Below, piece by piece: positions 54,433 through 63,811 of a stretch of 64,000 nucleotides of DNA. How positions within the stretch are numbered: the stretch's first letter is position 1; every line of letters begins with the position of its first letter. The stretch spans positions 496,001 through 560,000 of the forward strand of contig NZ_JAQQKV010000001.1 in assembly GCF_028550435.1 (NCBI RefSeq), in the 5' to 3' direction. The position numbers and the translations under genes were made by a program. Source of the DNA: Asticcacaulis machinosus (GTDB lineage Bacteria > Pseudomonadota > Alphaproteobacteria > Caulobacterales > Caulobacteraceae). The notes beneath the pieces are model-generated. The model was not told where the DNA came from. It saw only the letters and a list, made by a program, of their open reading frames with translations, and made no database searches.

Positions 54433-55410
54433 TTAGCGTTTGCCTTTGAAACCACCCATATCAACGATTTCAGCGTCCGCATCGCTGCGGTTCACGCCCC
54501 AGATCAGAATGACGGGGGCAGCCACATAGATCGACGAATAGGTGCCGACAATGATCCCGAAGATCAGGGCAATCGAGAAACCAAACAGCGCCTCGCCGCC
54601 CAGCACCGCCAGGCCGACCAAGGCGCCCACCGCCGTAATGCCGGTCATGATCGTGCGCGACAAGGTTTCATTGAGCGAAAGGTCAATCACATCGGCCAGC
54701 GGCATCTTTTTGTATTTACGTAAATTTTCGCGCAGCCGGTCGCAAACTACGACGGTATCGTTCATCGAATAGCCGATAATCGTCAGGATCGCCGCCACCG
54801 CCGTCAGCGTAAATTCCAGATTAAACAGGGCAAACAAACCGAACGTCAGAATCACGTCGTGCAAAAGGCCCAGAGCCGCCCCCACCCCGAACTGCCATTC
54901 AAAGCGGAACCAAATGTAGACCATCATCAGCAGGATGGCGAAAAACAGCGCCATAACGCCGCCAGTCAGCAGTTCACCGGACACTTTTGGCCCCACGACT
55001 TCGGTCCGGGTAAACTGAGCGCCTTCGAATTTACCGGACAGGTGAGTTTTAATCTCATCAACCTTCTGAGCCGGGTTACCGCCTTCGGGGGTTTCAAAGC
55101 GGATCATCGCCTCGACATTTTTCCCCCCATCGCCCTGAACCTGAACGTCATGCAGCCCTTCGGCATCATTCAAGGTGTCGCGAAGAGCGCCCAGATCGAT
55201 AGGCTGGCCGCCGCGGTTCATATCAAGCACCGTACCGCCCTTGAAGTCGACACCGCAGTTTAGGCCACCACACGGTCCTTCAAACGGGATAAGCACAGAT
55301 GCGATCGAACCGATCACTAAAACGACCGACAGGATCGCAGCGAACTTTGAGAAAGCGACAAAACGAAAATTCGTTTTCGCCGGCAGTAATTTGATAAGTG
55401 GCCAAGCCAT
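54433..55410 (-). CDS. secF: Protein translocase subunit SecF
   Basis: A 325-residue six-helix partner of SecD that uses the proton gradient to help Sec export. N-terminal CGVDFKGGTVLDM, then MNDTVVVCDRLREN and LSRTIMTGITAVGAL are typical. It follows secD by 13 bases. Confidence 0.96.
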   Translation of the reverse strand: MAWPLIKLLPAKTNFRFVAFSKFAAILSVVLVIGSIASVLIPFEGPCGGLNCGVDFKGGTVLDMNRGGQPIDLGALRDTLNDAEGLHDVQVQGDGGKNVEAMIRFETPEGGNPAQKVDEIKTHLSGKFEGAQFTRTEVVGPKVSGELLTGGVMALFFAILLMMVYIWFRFEWQFGVGAALGLLHDVILTFGLFALFNLEFTLTAVAAILTIIGYSMNDTVVVCDRLRENLRKYKKMPLADVIDLSLNETLSRTIMTGITAVGALVGLAVLGGEALFGFSIALIFGIIVGTYSSIYVAAPVILIWGVNRSDADAEIVDMGGFKGKR

Positions 55411-55423
55411 ATTCGTTACGCCT

Positions 55424-57019
55424 TTAAATCGGGAGCGTCTTGGGTTTCGCCGAGCGATACCACCAGACCAGCAGAACCTGAGTGATGAACACAGCCGTAA
55501 ATACCGAGGTGAACACCCCGATCGTCAGCGTCCAGGCAAAGCCGCGAACCGGCCCTGCGCCAAAGGCAAACATGATGAGCGCTGCCCCAAGGGTGGTAAT
55601 GTTAGCATCCAGAATGGTTTCAACCGCCCGTGAGAAGCCCGCATCCAGCGCCCCAATAAGACTACGCGCTTTGATTTCTTCACGCATCCGCTCATAGATC
55701 AGGACGTTCGCGTCGACCGCCACCGCCAAGGTCAGGATAAGACCCGCGATACCGGGCAAGGTCAGGGTCGCCTGCGTCACCGACATGGCGGCGATCAGCA
55801 TGACCAGATTGGCAACGAGAGCCGCCACGGCGATGCCGCCGAAAATAAACCCGTAAGCCAGGATCATGAACACCACCACGAAGATGAAGGCGATCATGGT
55901 GGAGAACTGCCCTTTGGCGACCGCATCGGCACCCAGTTCAGCGCCGACGGTCTTTTGTTCTTCGACCTTAAGCGGTGCAGGCAATGCTCCGCCTTTCAGG
56001 ACATTGACCAACTCAGAAGCTTCCTGAGTCGAGAAGGTGCCGGTAATCTGCCCCGAACCACCCGTGATGGCGGACTGAATGGTCGGCGCTGACACGATTT
56101 TACCGTCCAGAATGATAGCAAAACGCTTACCAATGTTCTGGGCCGTAGCATCACCAAACTTACGCGCGCCCTGACCGTCAAAGCGGAAATCGATAGCTGG
56201 ACGAGTATACTGATCCGTACCCACCGACGCATTGGTCAGGTTATCGCCCGACACCAGAACTCGCTTTTTGACCACCAGATATGGCTCACCCGGATTTTCG
56301 GACGGCAGCAGTTCTGAGCCCGGCGGCACTCGTCCGGCCTGAACCTCGCTAGGCGATATGGTTTCATCAACCATCTGGAAGGTCAGCTTGGCCGTCTGGC
56401 CGATCACGCGCTTAAGCTGCTCCGGATCAGATTCGCCCGGCGCCTGAACCACGATGCGGTTAGCCCCCTGACGCAGGATCGTCGGCTCTTTAGTCCCCAG
56501 ACTGTCGACCCGGCGGCGCACAATCTCGATAGAGGTATCAACGGCTGAGGCCGAATCGGCGCGGCGACCATCGGGCGTAAAGCGCAAACTGATGGTTTGA
56601 TTGTCCCCGCGGACAACATTTATATCCCTTACCGCCGGATTTTTAGGCAGAGGCTGCGGCAATTTCTGCAATTCCGTTAAGGCCGCCTCAAACTGCGCAG
56701 TATCTGTAATGCGCACATTGACCGCTTCGGAGGTTGCCGCAAGCCCGCTGAAATTGATAGACTTTTGGCGCAAGGTAGAGCGCACATCTTCGGTCAGGTT
56801 CGCGGTCTTTTCACGCGCCAGCGCATCTGTATCGACTTCGAGCAGCAGATATGACCCGCCCTGAAGATCGAGCCCCAGATTAAGGGTCTGCGACGGCAGG
56901 TAATAGCGCGCCAAAGTGGTGCGCACATCCTGCGGCAGGAAGTTTGGCAGCGAATAAAGTATGCCGAAGATCGTGGCGGCTATCACCATCCATATCTTCC
57001 AGCGGGAAAATTCCATCAT
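55424..57019 (-). CDS. secD: Protein translocase subunit SecD
   Basis: A 531-residue RND-type export component with a large periplasmic domain. LNLGLDLQGGSYLLLEVD near the start, the P1 head, and AVDANVLIYERMREE in the membrane part are characteristic. The frame opens further upstream, but MMEFSRWK at 57019 (or the next ATG) is the natural start. Located between yajC and secF. Confidence 0.96.
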   Translation of the reverse strand: MMEFSRWKIWMVIAATIFGILYSLPNFLPQDVRTTLARYYLPSQTLNLGLDLQGGSYLLLEVDTDALAREKTANLTEDVRSTLRQKSINFSGLAATSEAVNVRITDTAQFEAALTELQKLPQPLPKNPAVRDINVVRGDNQTISLRFTPDGRRADSASAVDTSIEIVRRRVDSLGTKEPTILRQGANRIVVQAPGESDPEQLKRVIGQTAKLTFQMVDETISPSEVQAGRVPPGSELLPSENPGEPYLVVKKRVLVSGDNLTNASVGTDQYTRPAIDFRFDGQGARKFGDATAQNIGKRFAIILDGKIVSAPTIQSAITGGSGQITGTFSTQEASELVNVLKGGALPAPLKVEEQKTVGAELGADAVAKGQFSTMIAFIFVVVFMILAYGFIFGGIAVAALVANLVMLIAAMSVTQATLTLPGIAGLILTLAVAVDANVLIYERMREEIKARSLIGALDAGFSRAVETILDANITTLGAALIMFAFGAGPVRGFAWTLTIGVFTSVFTAVFITQVLLVWWYRSAKPKTLPI

Positions 57020-57085
57020 AGCGTTTGCGCCCTTTGAAGGCTTTCGGGACAAACCGTGCGGTTCGCCCCTCCTTATTTAATATTC

Positions 57086-57122
57086 ACAAAAAACAAGCCC
57101 CTGCGGGACACGCAAGGGCTTG
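57086..57122 (-). terminator. Hairpin between yajC and secD
   Basis: On the minus strand CAAGCCCTTGCG pairs with CGCAGGGGCTTG, followed by TTTTTTG. It lies in the 118-base gap between yajC and secD, so it may be an attenuator inside the operon or a stop after yajC. Confidence 0.7.
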
Positions 57123-57137
57123 GGAACTCAAAGGCGC

Positions 57138-57497
57138 TTAAGCGGCCTTGGAATCGTTGGCTGGCGCCGGCTCACCCTTAGTACGGATCTCAGTGATGAA
57201 GCCCTTGACCACGCGCACGTTCACGCCTGATGCAATTTCCACCATGACCTCAGCATCTTCGACGCGGGTTACTTTGCCAATCATGCCGTTAGACAGAACC
57301 ACCGTATCGTTACGCTTGATGGCGGCGATCTGAGCCTGGTGCTCCTTGGCGCGCTTTTGTTGCGGGCGCAGGACGAGGAAATACATCAGAGCAAAGATAC
57401 CGATTAGCGGCAGGAAGCTGGTGAAAGCACCGGCCAGACCACCAGATGCGGCGGCAGTATCGGTGGCGGCTTGGGCAAAGGCAGGTGTGGCGAACAC
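57138..57497 (-). CDS. yajC: Preprotein translocase subunit YajC
   Basis: A 119-residue single-helix protein (FTSFLPLIGIFALMYFLVLRPQQKR). GTG at 57497 with AGGAGA 6 bases upstream gives the short N-terminus FATPAFAQ seen in relatives; the frame itself opens to 57563. It binds SecDF. A hairpin separates it from secD. Confidence 0.93.
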   Translation of the reverse strand: MFATPAFAQAATDTAAASGGLAGAFTSFLPLIGIFALMYFLVLRPQQKRAKEHQAQIAAIKRNDTVVLSNGMIGKVTRVEDAEVMVEIASGVNVRVVKGFITEIRTKGEPAPANDSKAA

Positions 57498-57627
57498 AAG
57501 TGTCTCCTGAAAATATGATGCCGAGCCCACTGCAGGCTTAACCGCGTGGATATCAGCGTTCAAGACTACATAAGGCCAAGTTTCAAAAGGTCAATGGGGG
57601 ATGGCGGTTTACAGCGTGCCCTTAACC

Positions 57628-58803
57628 TTACGGCAGAACCAGATTGGGATCGATGGGCTTGGCGATTTCCGTCGACGGCGTATAGCGGATCTCAAAATGC
57701 AGTTGCGGTTTTTCGACCGCGCCGGTCTTACCGACCGTGCCAATGACTTCACCCTTTTGAATCTTTTGGTTAGTTTTTACCCCCAGCTTATCAAGGTGGG
57801 AATAGCCGGTATACCAGCCGCCCGCGTGTTGAACATAGACGGTATTGCCCAGTTCCTTCACGTGACCGCCGACATAGACCACCTCGCCGTCAGCGGCAGC
57901 CCTCACCTCAGCCCCTTCGGAAGCGCCGATATTGATGCCGTCATTGCGAACATTCGGCCCCAGTTGACCATAGGGCACCAGAAGCGGCCCCTTGACGGGC
58001 CACAGAAAACGCCCCTTGCCCATCTGCGCCAGAGCCGATGACGTCGGAAAGGTTCCGGCCCTGGCGACCACAGGCTTTTCCACCGGCTTAGCCACAGGGG
58101 CCGTGGTGGTTATCACAGTCGTTGTCGTGGGTTTGGCGGGCTCAGAGACCGCCACCGCAGTGGTAACCTTGACGTCAGGCTTTGGGGTCTCGGCAGGCTT
58201 GGCAACCGGCTTTGGTTGCGCGACAGCGATGGTTGTCACGACCTTCGCCGGTGCCGGGCCAGTCGCATGGGCAGCTGATCCCGCATCCTTCGCCGCATCC
58301 GGCAGTTTGATTTTCTGGCCAATCGACAGGCCCGCCCCTTCGGCCAGACCATTCTGGCTCATCAGGCTTTTGACCGGCACACCAAAGCGACGGGAGATAC
58401 CGTAAAGCGTATCTTTGGCCTGAACCGTATAGATATGGGTCGTCTTTGTCGTGGCAACCGGCTTTGGAGCGGCGGTTTGGGTTGGCGTCTGAGCTGCCAC
58501 AGGCTTGGGCGCCGCGGCAGGGGACGCCGGTGCCGGTGCCGGCAGGGCCGCTAAAGGCGACGAACTGACCTGACCACTTGGAGCCGCCACAGGAACCGCC
58601 TCGACAGGAGCCGGCGTAGGCTGGACGGGCGCACTCGCCTGCCCCATCGGATGGGGGGCCATCGCGGGCGGACGATCCTGCATATAGATCGGATATTTTG
58701 GCTCAGCATTTTGCATCGACGCACAGGCCGTCAGGGTCATAACCCCCAAGGCCGCAACGGCGGTAGTGTTAACAATCCTAGAGACAGCTTTGAAACGGTG
58801 CAT
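57628..58803 (-). CDS. LysM/LytM lipoprotein, NlpD/DipM-like
   Basis: A 391-residue envelope protein. The lipobox TLTAC is followed by an Ala/Pro/Val-rich linker, one LysM domain at about residues 140-190 (YTVQAKDTLYGISRRFGVPV) and a C-terminal LytM (M23) domain. In this domain the usual metal ligands are missing: NDGINIGASEG replaces HxGxD. It therefore probably activates an amidase rather than cutting murein itself, as NlpD, EnvC and Caulobacter DipM do. Neighbours surE, pcm, serS and tat match the NlpD/DipM locus. ATG 58803 is the preferred start. Confidence 0.82.
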   Translation of the reverse strand: MHRFKAVSRIVNTTAVAALGVMTLTACASMQNAEPKYPIYMQDRPPAMAPHPMGQASAPVQPTPAPVEAVPVAAPSGQVSSSPLAALPAPAPASPAAAPKPVAAQTPTQTAAPKPVATTKTTHIYTVQAKDTLYGISRRFGVPVKSLMSQNGLAEGAGLSIGQKIKLPDAAKDAGSAAHATGPAPAKVVTTIAVAQPKPVAKPAETPKPDVKVTTAVAVSEPAKPTTTTVITTTAPVAKPVEKPVVARAGTFPTSSALAQMGKGRFLWPVKGPLLVPYGQLGPNVRNDGINIGASEGAEVRAAADGEVVYVGGHVKELGNTVYVQHAGGWYTGYSHLDKLGVKTNQKIQKGEVIGTVGKTGAVEKPQLHFEIRYTPSTEIAKPIDPNLVLP

Positions 58804-58960
58804 GATCTTGCCCTCTCCGATCCTGAAAGACACGTAAGTCGCGACATAGTTATCAATCATGGCTAACGAATCGTTACCTTCGCACCATTACCGGTAATAA
58901 ACCGTCAATAAGTTCGCAACGTGCCGGAGCGCTTACATTAAACTTACTTAACTGGCTAAC

Positions 58961-58976
58961 CGGCACAAATGATGCT
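58961..58976 (+). promoter_or_regulatory. Sigma-54-like element in the dipM-pcm gap
   Basis: CGGCACAAATGATGCT keeps GG and GC with 10 bases between and the GGCAC core. It differs from the TGGCACGNNNNTTGCW consensus at three positions. If active it would start near 58987. Confidence 0.35.
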
Positions 58977-58999
58977 AGTGGATATATAACATTGTTATC

Positions 59000-59022
59000 A
59001 AATGTAACCCTGGGTTACATTT
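59000..59022. promoter_or_regulatory. Perfect 11+1+11 palindrome, probable operator
   Basis: Arms AAATGTAACCC and GGGTTACATTT flank a single T. Exact symmetry at this length is unlikely by chance and suggests a dimeric regulator site. It could also form an RNA hairpin with loop CCTGG. Confidence 0.7.
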
Positions 59023-59047
59023 TACAGGTTTGAAGAGGGGGCTTCTT

Positions 59048-59101
59048 ATGGGGGCGTACCGCTTCGAAGATGGAGATCACTCACTCTGGTCTCCGGATTA
59101 A
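59048..59101 (+). CDS. Candidate 17-residue small protein
   Basis: ATG at 59048 opens MGAYRFEDGDHSLWSPD and ends at TAA 59099-59101. GAGGGGG lies at 59035-59041, 6 bases upstream, an ideal distance. The stop is followed after 3 bases by a strong hairpin. No family is recognised. The codon run is too short to test; the case rests on the signals around it. It may be a leader peptide or a structural RNA instead. Confidence 0.4.
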   Translation: MGAYRFEDGDHSLWSPD

Positions 59102-59104
59102 CTT

Positions 59105-59130
59105 ATCCCCCTGTCATCCGGCAGGGGGAT
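59105..59130 (+). terminator. Hairpin after the small frame
   Basis: ATCCCCCTG (59105-59113) pairs with CAGGGGGAT (59122-59130), followed by CTCTTTATT. On the minus strand it has no T-run, so it suits plus-strand transcription better than the pcm transcript. Confidence 0.6.
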
Positions 59131-59138
59131 CTCTTTAT

Positions 59139-59795
59139 TCAGGCGTCTTTCGCGACCCCTTCGAGCAGCGGTACAAAACGCACCTCGCCCAAGTCCTCAA
59201 CCTCATAATGATCATCTTTGGTGCGGGTATAGCGCAATAGCTGCTGCACCGATCCGCGCCCTTGCGGGGCGACCATCACCCCATTGATCTTCAGTTGCGA
59301 TAACAACGGATGCGGCTCATCAGGCAGTGCGGCGGTCACCAGAATACGATCAAATGGCGCCTGCTCCGGCCAACCGTCCCAACCATCGCCGTAGCGATAG
59401 ATGATGTTTTCCAGCATCAGCCGCTTATGGCGTATTTCCGCCTCCAGCATCAGCGACCGGTAGCGCTCAATGGTGTATACATAGCGGCACAGGCGCGACA
59501 GTATAGCGGTCTGATAGCCCGACCCCGTGCCGATTTCCAACACCCGGTGCCGCGCTTCCAGCTTCAGCGATTGCGTCATCAGGGCGACGATATAGGGCTG
59601 GGATATAGTCTGTCCCGCCGCGATCGGAATGGCCGAATCTTCCCAGGACCGGTCAAGAAACAGCTCCGGCACAAACAGATCACGCGGCGTATATTCCATC
59701 GCGTGCAGCAACCGCGGCTCGGAAATCCCCTGCGCTTTCAGGCTGTTCAGCAGGCGGTGCAGCCGCGTTTCGGGAATGTCGCCCTCTTCGCTCAT
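59139..59795 (-). CDS. pcm: Protein-L-isoaspartate O-methyltransferase
   Basis: A 218-residue repair enzyme that methylates isoaspartyl residues. SAM motif [16 protein letters not shown] and the family's RVLEIG and [15 protein letters not shown] segments are intact. Start at 59795 overlaps the surE stop as ATGA, giving coupled expression. In E. coli the surE-pcm-nlpD order is similar. Confidence 0.93.
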   Translation of the reverse strand: MSEEGDIPETRLHRLLNSLKAQGISEPRLLHAMEYTPRDLFVPELFLDRSWEDSAIPIAAGQTISQPYIVALMTQSLKLEARHRVLEIGTGSGYQTAILSRLCRYVYTIERYRSLMLEAEIRHKRLMLENIIYRYGDGWDGWPEQAPFDRILVTAALPDEPHPLLSQLKINGVMVAPQGRGSVQQLLRYTRTKDDHYEVEDLGEVRFVPLLEGVAKDA

Positions 59796-60583
59796 GACGC
59801 CACCTCGATCTTTTTGGGCGCGGCCCCACCAAGGGTTTTGCGCAAATGATGGAAGGTATCATAATGCGTCAGATCCAGATGCAATGGCGTCACCGAAATC
59901 CGGTTTTCGGCCACGGCCTTAAGGTCAGTGCCATCAACCAGCGTATGTTCCAGATTATGGAAATTCATCCAGTAATAGTCGCGCCCGCGCGGATCAACGC
60001 GTTTAACGGCGTGCATTTCGTGCAGGTCGCGGAACCCTTGCTTGGTCACCTCAACACCGGTCACCGCCTCAGCGTCACAATCGGGGAAGTTGATATTGAT
60101 GACAATATCCTTGGGCCAGCCATGTTCGAGCAGGTTGGAAATCACCGGTGCACCATAGGCCACCGCAGACGACCACTGCGCCTCAACGTCTATATCGAAA
60201 TCCAGACACTGTGACAGGGCAATCGACGGCACCCCCAGCGACATGCCTTGCAATGCGCCGGCGACCGTCCCCGACAGCGTCACATCCTGCGCCAGATTAA
60301 ACCCGCGATTGACGCCTGACAGCACCAGATCCGGCGGCTCAGGCAACAGGTCATTGATCGCAATCTGCACACAGTCGGTCGGCGTGCCACTCACCGCATA
60401 GACCTGATGGTCGATCCGCTTGGCCCGCAGCGGTTCATGCAGGGTGATCCCCCGCCCCTTACCCGACTGTTCCGTCAGCGGGGCACAAATCCAAACATCG
60501 TCGGACAGGGCATGGGCGATATCACGCAGGACCTTAAGGCCATAAGCCTCGATGCCATCGTCATTGGTTAGTAGAATACGCAT
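59792..60583 (-). CDS. surE: 5'/3'-nucleotidase SurE
   Basis: A 263-residue metal-dependent phosphatase. [18 protein letters not shown] at the N-terminus has the acidic metal ligands, and [20 protein letters not shown] matches the family core. ATG 60583 is the family start; the frame extends 15 codons further. Coupled to pcm. Confidence 0.95.
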   Translation of the reverse strand: MRILLTNDDGIEAYGLKVLRDIAHALSDDVWICAPLTEQSGKGRGITLHEPLRAKRIDHQVYAVSGTPTDCVQIAINDLLPEPPDLVLSGVNRGFNLAQDVTLSGTVAGALQGMSLGVPSIALSQCLDFDIDVEAQWSSAVAYGAPVISNLLEHGWPKDIVININFPDCDAEAVTGVEVTKQGFRDLHEMHAVKRVDPRGRDYYWMNFHNLEHTLVDGTDLKAVAENRISVTPLHLDLTHYDTFHHLRKTLGGAAPKKIEVAS

Positions 60584-60755
60584 GTGACCATCATGGGGGG
60601 AAACGCCCCCCATGTACCCCCTTTTCATCAGGAGAAAAACACCCTTGGGGCGGCCCTTCGGGGTTTTTCACATTTTGGGTTTAAATAATTCAGGGCTAAA
60701 CCTAGTGTGATTTTAGCTAGCTGCGCAAGGGAGAGCCAAGAATATAGCTCAAGAA

Positions 60756-60815
60756 CTCCCCCTGATGCAGGGGGAGCTGATTTTAAGCGATAGCTTAAAG
60801 TCAGAGGGGGTTAAA
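60756..60815. repeat. Palindromic repeat, G-rich type, downstream of serS
   Basis: CTCCCCCTG and CAGGGGGAG pair over a 3-base loop, then TTTAAGC/GCTTAAA forms a second hairpin, and the block ends TCAGAGGGGGTTAAA. The same last 14 bases (TCAGAGGGGGTTAA with A) recur at 62350-62364. It may also act as the serS terminator. Confidence 0.65.
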
Positions 60816-60830
60816 CGCCACCTCCGCTCT

Positions 60831-62270
60831 TTACCCGATATGCGTCAAACCACCCATATAGGGTTGCAGCACCTCAGGGATCGCAATCCGGCCGCCCTCG
60901 TCCTGATAGTTTTCCATAATGGCCACCAGAGTGCGCCCAACCGCCAGCCCCGACCCGTTGAGCGTATGGGCAAAGCGTGTGCCTTTTTCGCCGGTCTTGC
61001 GGATGCGGGCATCCATGCGTCGGGCCTGAAAATCACCGCAGTTCGAGCAGGATGATATCTCGCGATAGGTATTTTGCGACGGCAGCCATACCTCAAGGTC
61101 ATAGGTTTTGCGCGCTCCAAAACCCATATCGCCGGTACACAGCAACATGGTGCGGAAGCTTAAACCCAGCTTTTTCAGGATGGTTTCGGCACAGTCGGTC
61201 ATGCGGTCATGCTCAGCTGCCGACTGTTCAGGCGTGGTGATCGAAACCAGTTCAACCTTTTGAAACTGATGCTGACGGATCATGCCCTTGGTGTCGCGTC
61301 CCGCCGATCCGGCCTCAGCGCGGAAACAGTTGGTCAGCGCCGTCAACCGCAGCGGCAGCTCTTCTTCGGAGGTGATCGCATCACGGACAAGATTGGTCAG
61401 CGACACTTCCGCGGTGGGTATGAGGTAGCGCTCATCATTCAGGTAATTACCTGAATGATGAAGGCGTGCATATGCTACCCTGGCAACTTCCCATTCTGGT
61501 ACGCTAAGTTTTCCAGCGAGCATATCGTCAAGGTTCATTTTTGAAAGATCATTGGCATAATCAGCATGATTAAATGAGATCGCCTTAAACAAATCTTCTT
61601 CAAACTTAGGCAGTTGCCCTGTGCCAAACAAGGCATGGTCGCGCACCAAAACCGGCGGATTGACCTCCAGATAGCCATGCTCAGCCGTTTGAACGTCCAG
61701 CATCCACTGACCGATGGCGCGTTCCAGTCGCGCCAGTTGGCCTTTCAACACCACAAAGCGTGAGCCGCTGATCTTGGCGGCGGCTTCAAAGTCCATCATC
61801 GACCCAGAAGGGCCTTTCAGCGCTTCGCCCAGATCGGCATGATCCTTGGCCGCAAAGCTGAGAATATTCGGCGCGCCGTGTTTGCGCAGTTCAACATTGC
61901 CGGCTTCGTCTTCGCCTTCCGGCACATCCTCAAACGGCAGATTGGGCAATGACGCCAGCAGGTCTTTCAGCGCCTCACCCTTGGCACGTTCCTGCTCTTG
62001 GGCTTCGGCAATCGCGCCTTTCAGGCTCTCAACCTCGGCCATCAGTTCGGCGGCTTTGGCCTCATCCTTCTGAGCCTTGGCCTTACCGATTTCGCCCGAC
62101 AGTTTTTTCAATTGCGCCTGATTGGTCTCAAACGCGGTCTTGGCGGCGCGCAGATCTTTGTCCAGGGCCAGCAAAGCCTCTACATCAGCCTGCGCGGTCT
62201 CACGCCCGCGGGATGACCAGCCCTTGACAAAAATCTCAGGAGTTTCGCGCAAAGCCTTGATATCGTGCAT
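60831..62270 (-). CDS. serS: Serine--tRNA ligase
   Basis: A 479-residue class II synthetase with an N-terminal two-helix coiled arm (residues 25-110). The motif 2 region [18 protein letters not shown] and motif 3 [19 protein letters not shown] are intact. Charges tRNA-Ser. Flanked on both sides by G-rich palindromic repeats. Confidence 0.96.
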   Translation of the reverse strand: MHDIKALRETPEIFVKGWSSRGRETAQADVEALLALDKDLRAAKTAFETNQAQLKKLSGEIGKAKAQKDEAKAAELMAEVESLKGAIAEAQEQERAKGEALKDLLASLPNLPFEDVPEGEDEAGNVELRKHGAPNILSFAAKDHADLGEALKGPSGSMMDFEAAAKISGSRFVVLKGQLARLERAIGQWMLDVQTAEHGYLEVNPPVLVRDHALFGTGQLPKFEEDLFKAISFNHADYANDLSKMNLDDMLAGKLSVPEWEVARVAYARLHHSGNYLNDERYLIPTAEVSLTNLVRDAITSEEELPLRLTALTNCFRAEAGSAGRDTKGMIRQHQFQKVELVSITTPEQSAAEHDRMTDCAETILKKLGLSFRTMLLCTGDMGFGARKTYDLEVWLPSQNTYREISSCSNCGDFQARRMDARIRKTGEKGTRFAHTLNGSGLAVGRTLVAIMENYQDEGGRIAIPEVLQPYMGGLTHIG

Positions 62271-62306
62271 GGTCTTAAGTCCTTAGATCAATGCGGGGGC
62301 TAAACC

Positions 62307-62366
62307 ACCCCCTCTGAGATCAAAGCGTGCGCTTTGTCTCAGTGAGAATTCAGAGGGGGTTAAATT
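62307..62366. repeat. Palindromic repeat, G-rich type, between tatC and serS
   Basis: Outer arms ACCCCCTCTGA (62307-62317) and TCAGAGGGGGT (62350-62360) enclose CAAAGCG/CGCTTTG with loop TG and GAGA/TCTC. It forms a nested cruciform between tatC and serS. Confidence 0.75.
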
Positions 62367-63264
62367 AAGCCTCATCCTTGCGGCGCAACTCGATCGCCCG
62401 CACACACCAGATCGAAATCTCGTACAGCAACACAATCGGCACGGCCAGCATAAGCTGCGAAATCGGATCAGGCGGGGTCACCACCGCCGCCACCACCACA
62501 ATCCCCATAATCGCATAACGACGACCCGCGCGCAGCATTTCCGCCGACACCATCCCCGACAGGCCGAGCAAGGTCAGCACCACCGGCAACTGAAAACACA
62601 ATCCAAACGCCAGCATCAGCGTGGTCACCAGCGCCAGATAGTCCGACACCTTAGGCATCAGTTGTACTGAAACCCCGGCATCGCCAATGATTTGCTGGCT
62701 TAAGCTAAACCACAGCACCATCGGCAAAATGATGTAATAGACCAGCGCCATGCCAATAATAAACAGCACTGGTGCGGCAATCAGGAACGGCAGAAACGCC
62801 GCCCGCTCACGCTTATAAAGCCCCGGCGCCACAAAGCGATAAACCTGATAGGCCAATACCGGAAAGCTCAGGATAATCGCACCAAATCCGGCCATCTTCA
62901 TCTTGGTGAAGAAAAACTCCAGCGGCGCGGTATAGATAAGTTCCAGCTTACTATTCCCCATGGGCATGTCCTTGAGGCCCAGCAAAACCGCGACCAGGTC
63001 AAACATACCGGCGGGATGGCCGCCGGATTCTTGTTCGGCCGCCAATAGGCGACCTGCCATTGCAAACGGATGCAGCAGAAGCTTATAGATCGGCGTGGCC
63101 AGCGCAAAACAGACGATAAAGGCCACGGCAAACGCAACCACCATCCAGATCAGGCGGGTGCGCAGTTCAACCAGATGCTCCATCAGCGGCGCACGCGACG
63201 CTTCCATTTCGGCTTCGTCGGGATCAGTGTCCTGAACGACCAGTTGGCTATCGGAATTACTCAC
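62365..63264 (-). CDS. tatC: Twin-arginine translocase subunit TatC
   Basis: A 299-residue six-helix core of the Tat exporter, with LMEHLVELRTRLIWM at the start and the conserved FEIPVV-like FQLPVVLTLLGL segment. It has an acidic ~25-residue N-terminal extension. Overlaps tatB by 8 bases. Confidence 0.96.
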   Translation of the reverse strand: MSNSDSQLVVQDTDPDEAEMEASRAPLMEHLVELRTRLIWMVVAFAVAFIVCFALATPIYKLLLHPFAMAGRLLAAEQESGGHPAGMFDLVAVLLGLKDMPMGNSKLELIYTAPLEFFFTKMKMAGFGAIILSFPVLAYQVYRFVAPGLYKRERAAFLPFLIAAPVLFIIGMALVYYIILPMVLWFSLSQQIIGDAGVSVQLMPKVSDYLALVTTLMLAFGLCFQLPVVLTLLGLSGMVSAEMLRAGRRYAIMGIVVVAAVVTPPDPISQLMLAVPIVLLYEISIWCVRAIELRRKDEA

Positions 63265-63784
63265 TGATCACCTTTTGGGTCACCTTTTTGGCACGGGGCT
63301 TTCTAGGTTTGGGCGCCGCATCGACAGATACGGTTTCCGCCGCGACTTTACGGGTACGGCGCGGCTTGGGCGCCGGATTTTCGGGCACATCCGCAGACGC
63401 AAGCGTCTCGACTTGCTCAGCATCAGCCGCATCGGGCGACGGCACTTCAGCGCCGTAAGTGTCACTGCTATAGGCACGCGACGGGCTATGGATGGTGTTG
63501 TCGATATCCGCCTGAACCGACTTCATCTCTGAATCGATGTCATCGATAATCGGCGACAGAGATTTGCCCGACCGCAAAGCCTCCACCTCCTTGCGCAGAT
63601 CATCCAATTCGGACTGGCGGGCCATGTCCTCAAAACTGGTGCGAAATTCATCCGCCATAGCGCGCATCTTACCGACAAAGCGGCCCAGTTGGCGCAACAT
63701 TTTGGGAAGGTCTTTCGGCCCGACAACGATCAGGGCCACGACGGCAATGACTATGAGCTCAGAGGCCCCAATACCGGGCAGCAT
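63257..63784 (-). CDS. tatB: Sec-independent protein translocase TatB
   Basis: A 175-residue protein with one N-terminal helix (GIGASELIVIAVVALIVVGPKDLP), an amphipathic helix and a Pro, Ala and Lys-rich tail. It recognises substrates with TatC. Overlaps tatC by 8 bases. Confidence 0.93.
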   Translation of the reverse strand: MLPGIGASELIVIAVVALIVVGPKDLPKMLRQLGRFVGKMRAMADEFRTSFEDMARQSELDDLRKEVEALRSGKSLSPIIDDIDSEMKSVQADIDNTIHSPSRAYSSDTYGAEVPSPDAADAEQVETLASADVPENPAPKPRRTRKVAAETVSVDAAPKPRKPRAKKVTQKVISE

Positions 63785-63811
63785 TAATTCAGGCCCTCAT
63801 CATACAGGCGT

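Larger units (their letters stand above)
58804..59138. other. Intergenic region with palindromes and a short plus-strand unit
   Basis: This 335-base gap holds no annotated gene but has much structure. ATTACC/GGTAAT is at 58887-58898, a sigma-54-like element at 58961-58976, ATAACA-T-TGTTAT at 58986-58998, and an 11+1+11 perfect palindrome at 59000-59022. A 17-codon frame is at 59048-59101 and a hairpin at 59105-59130. Confidence 0.6.
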
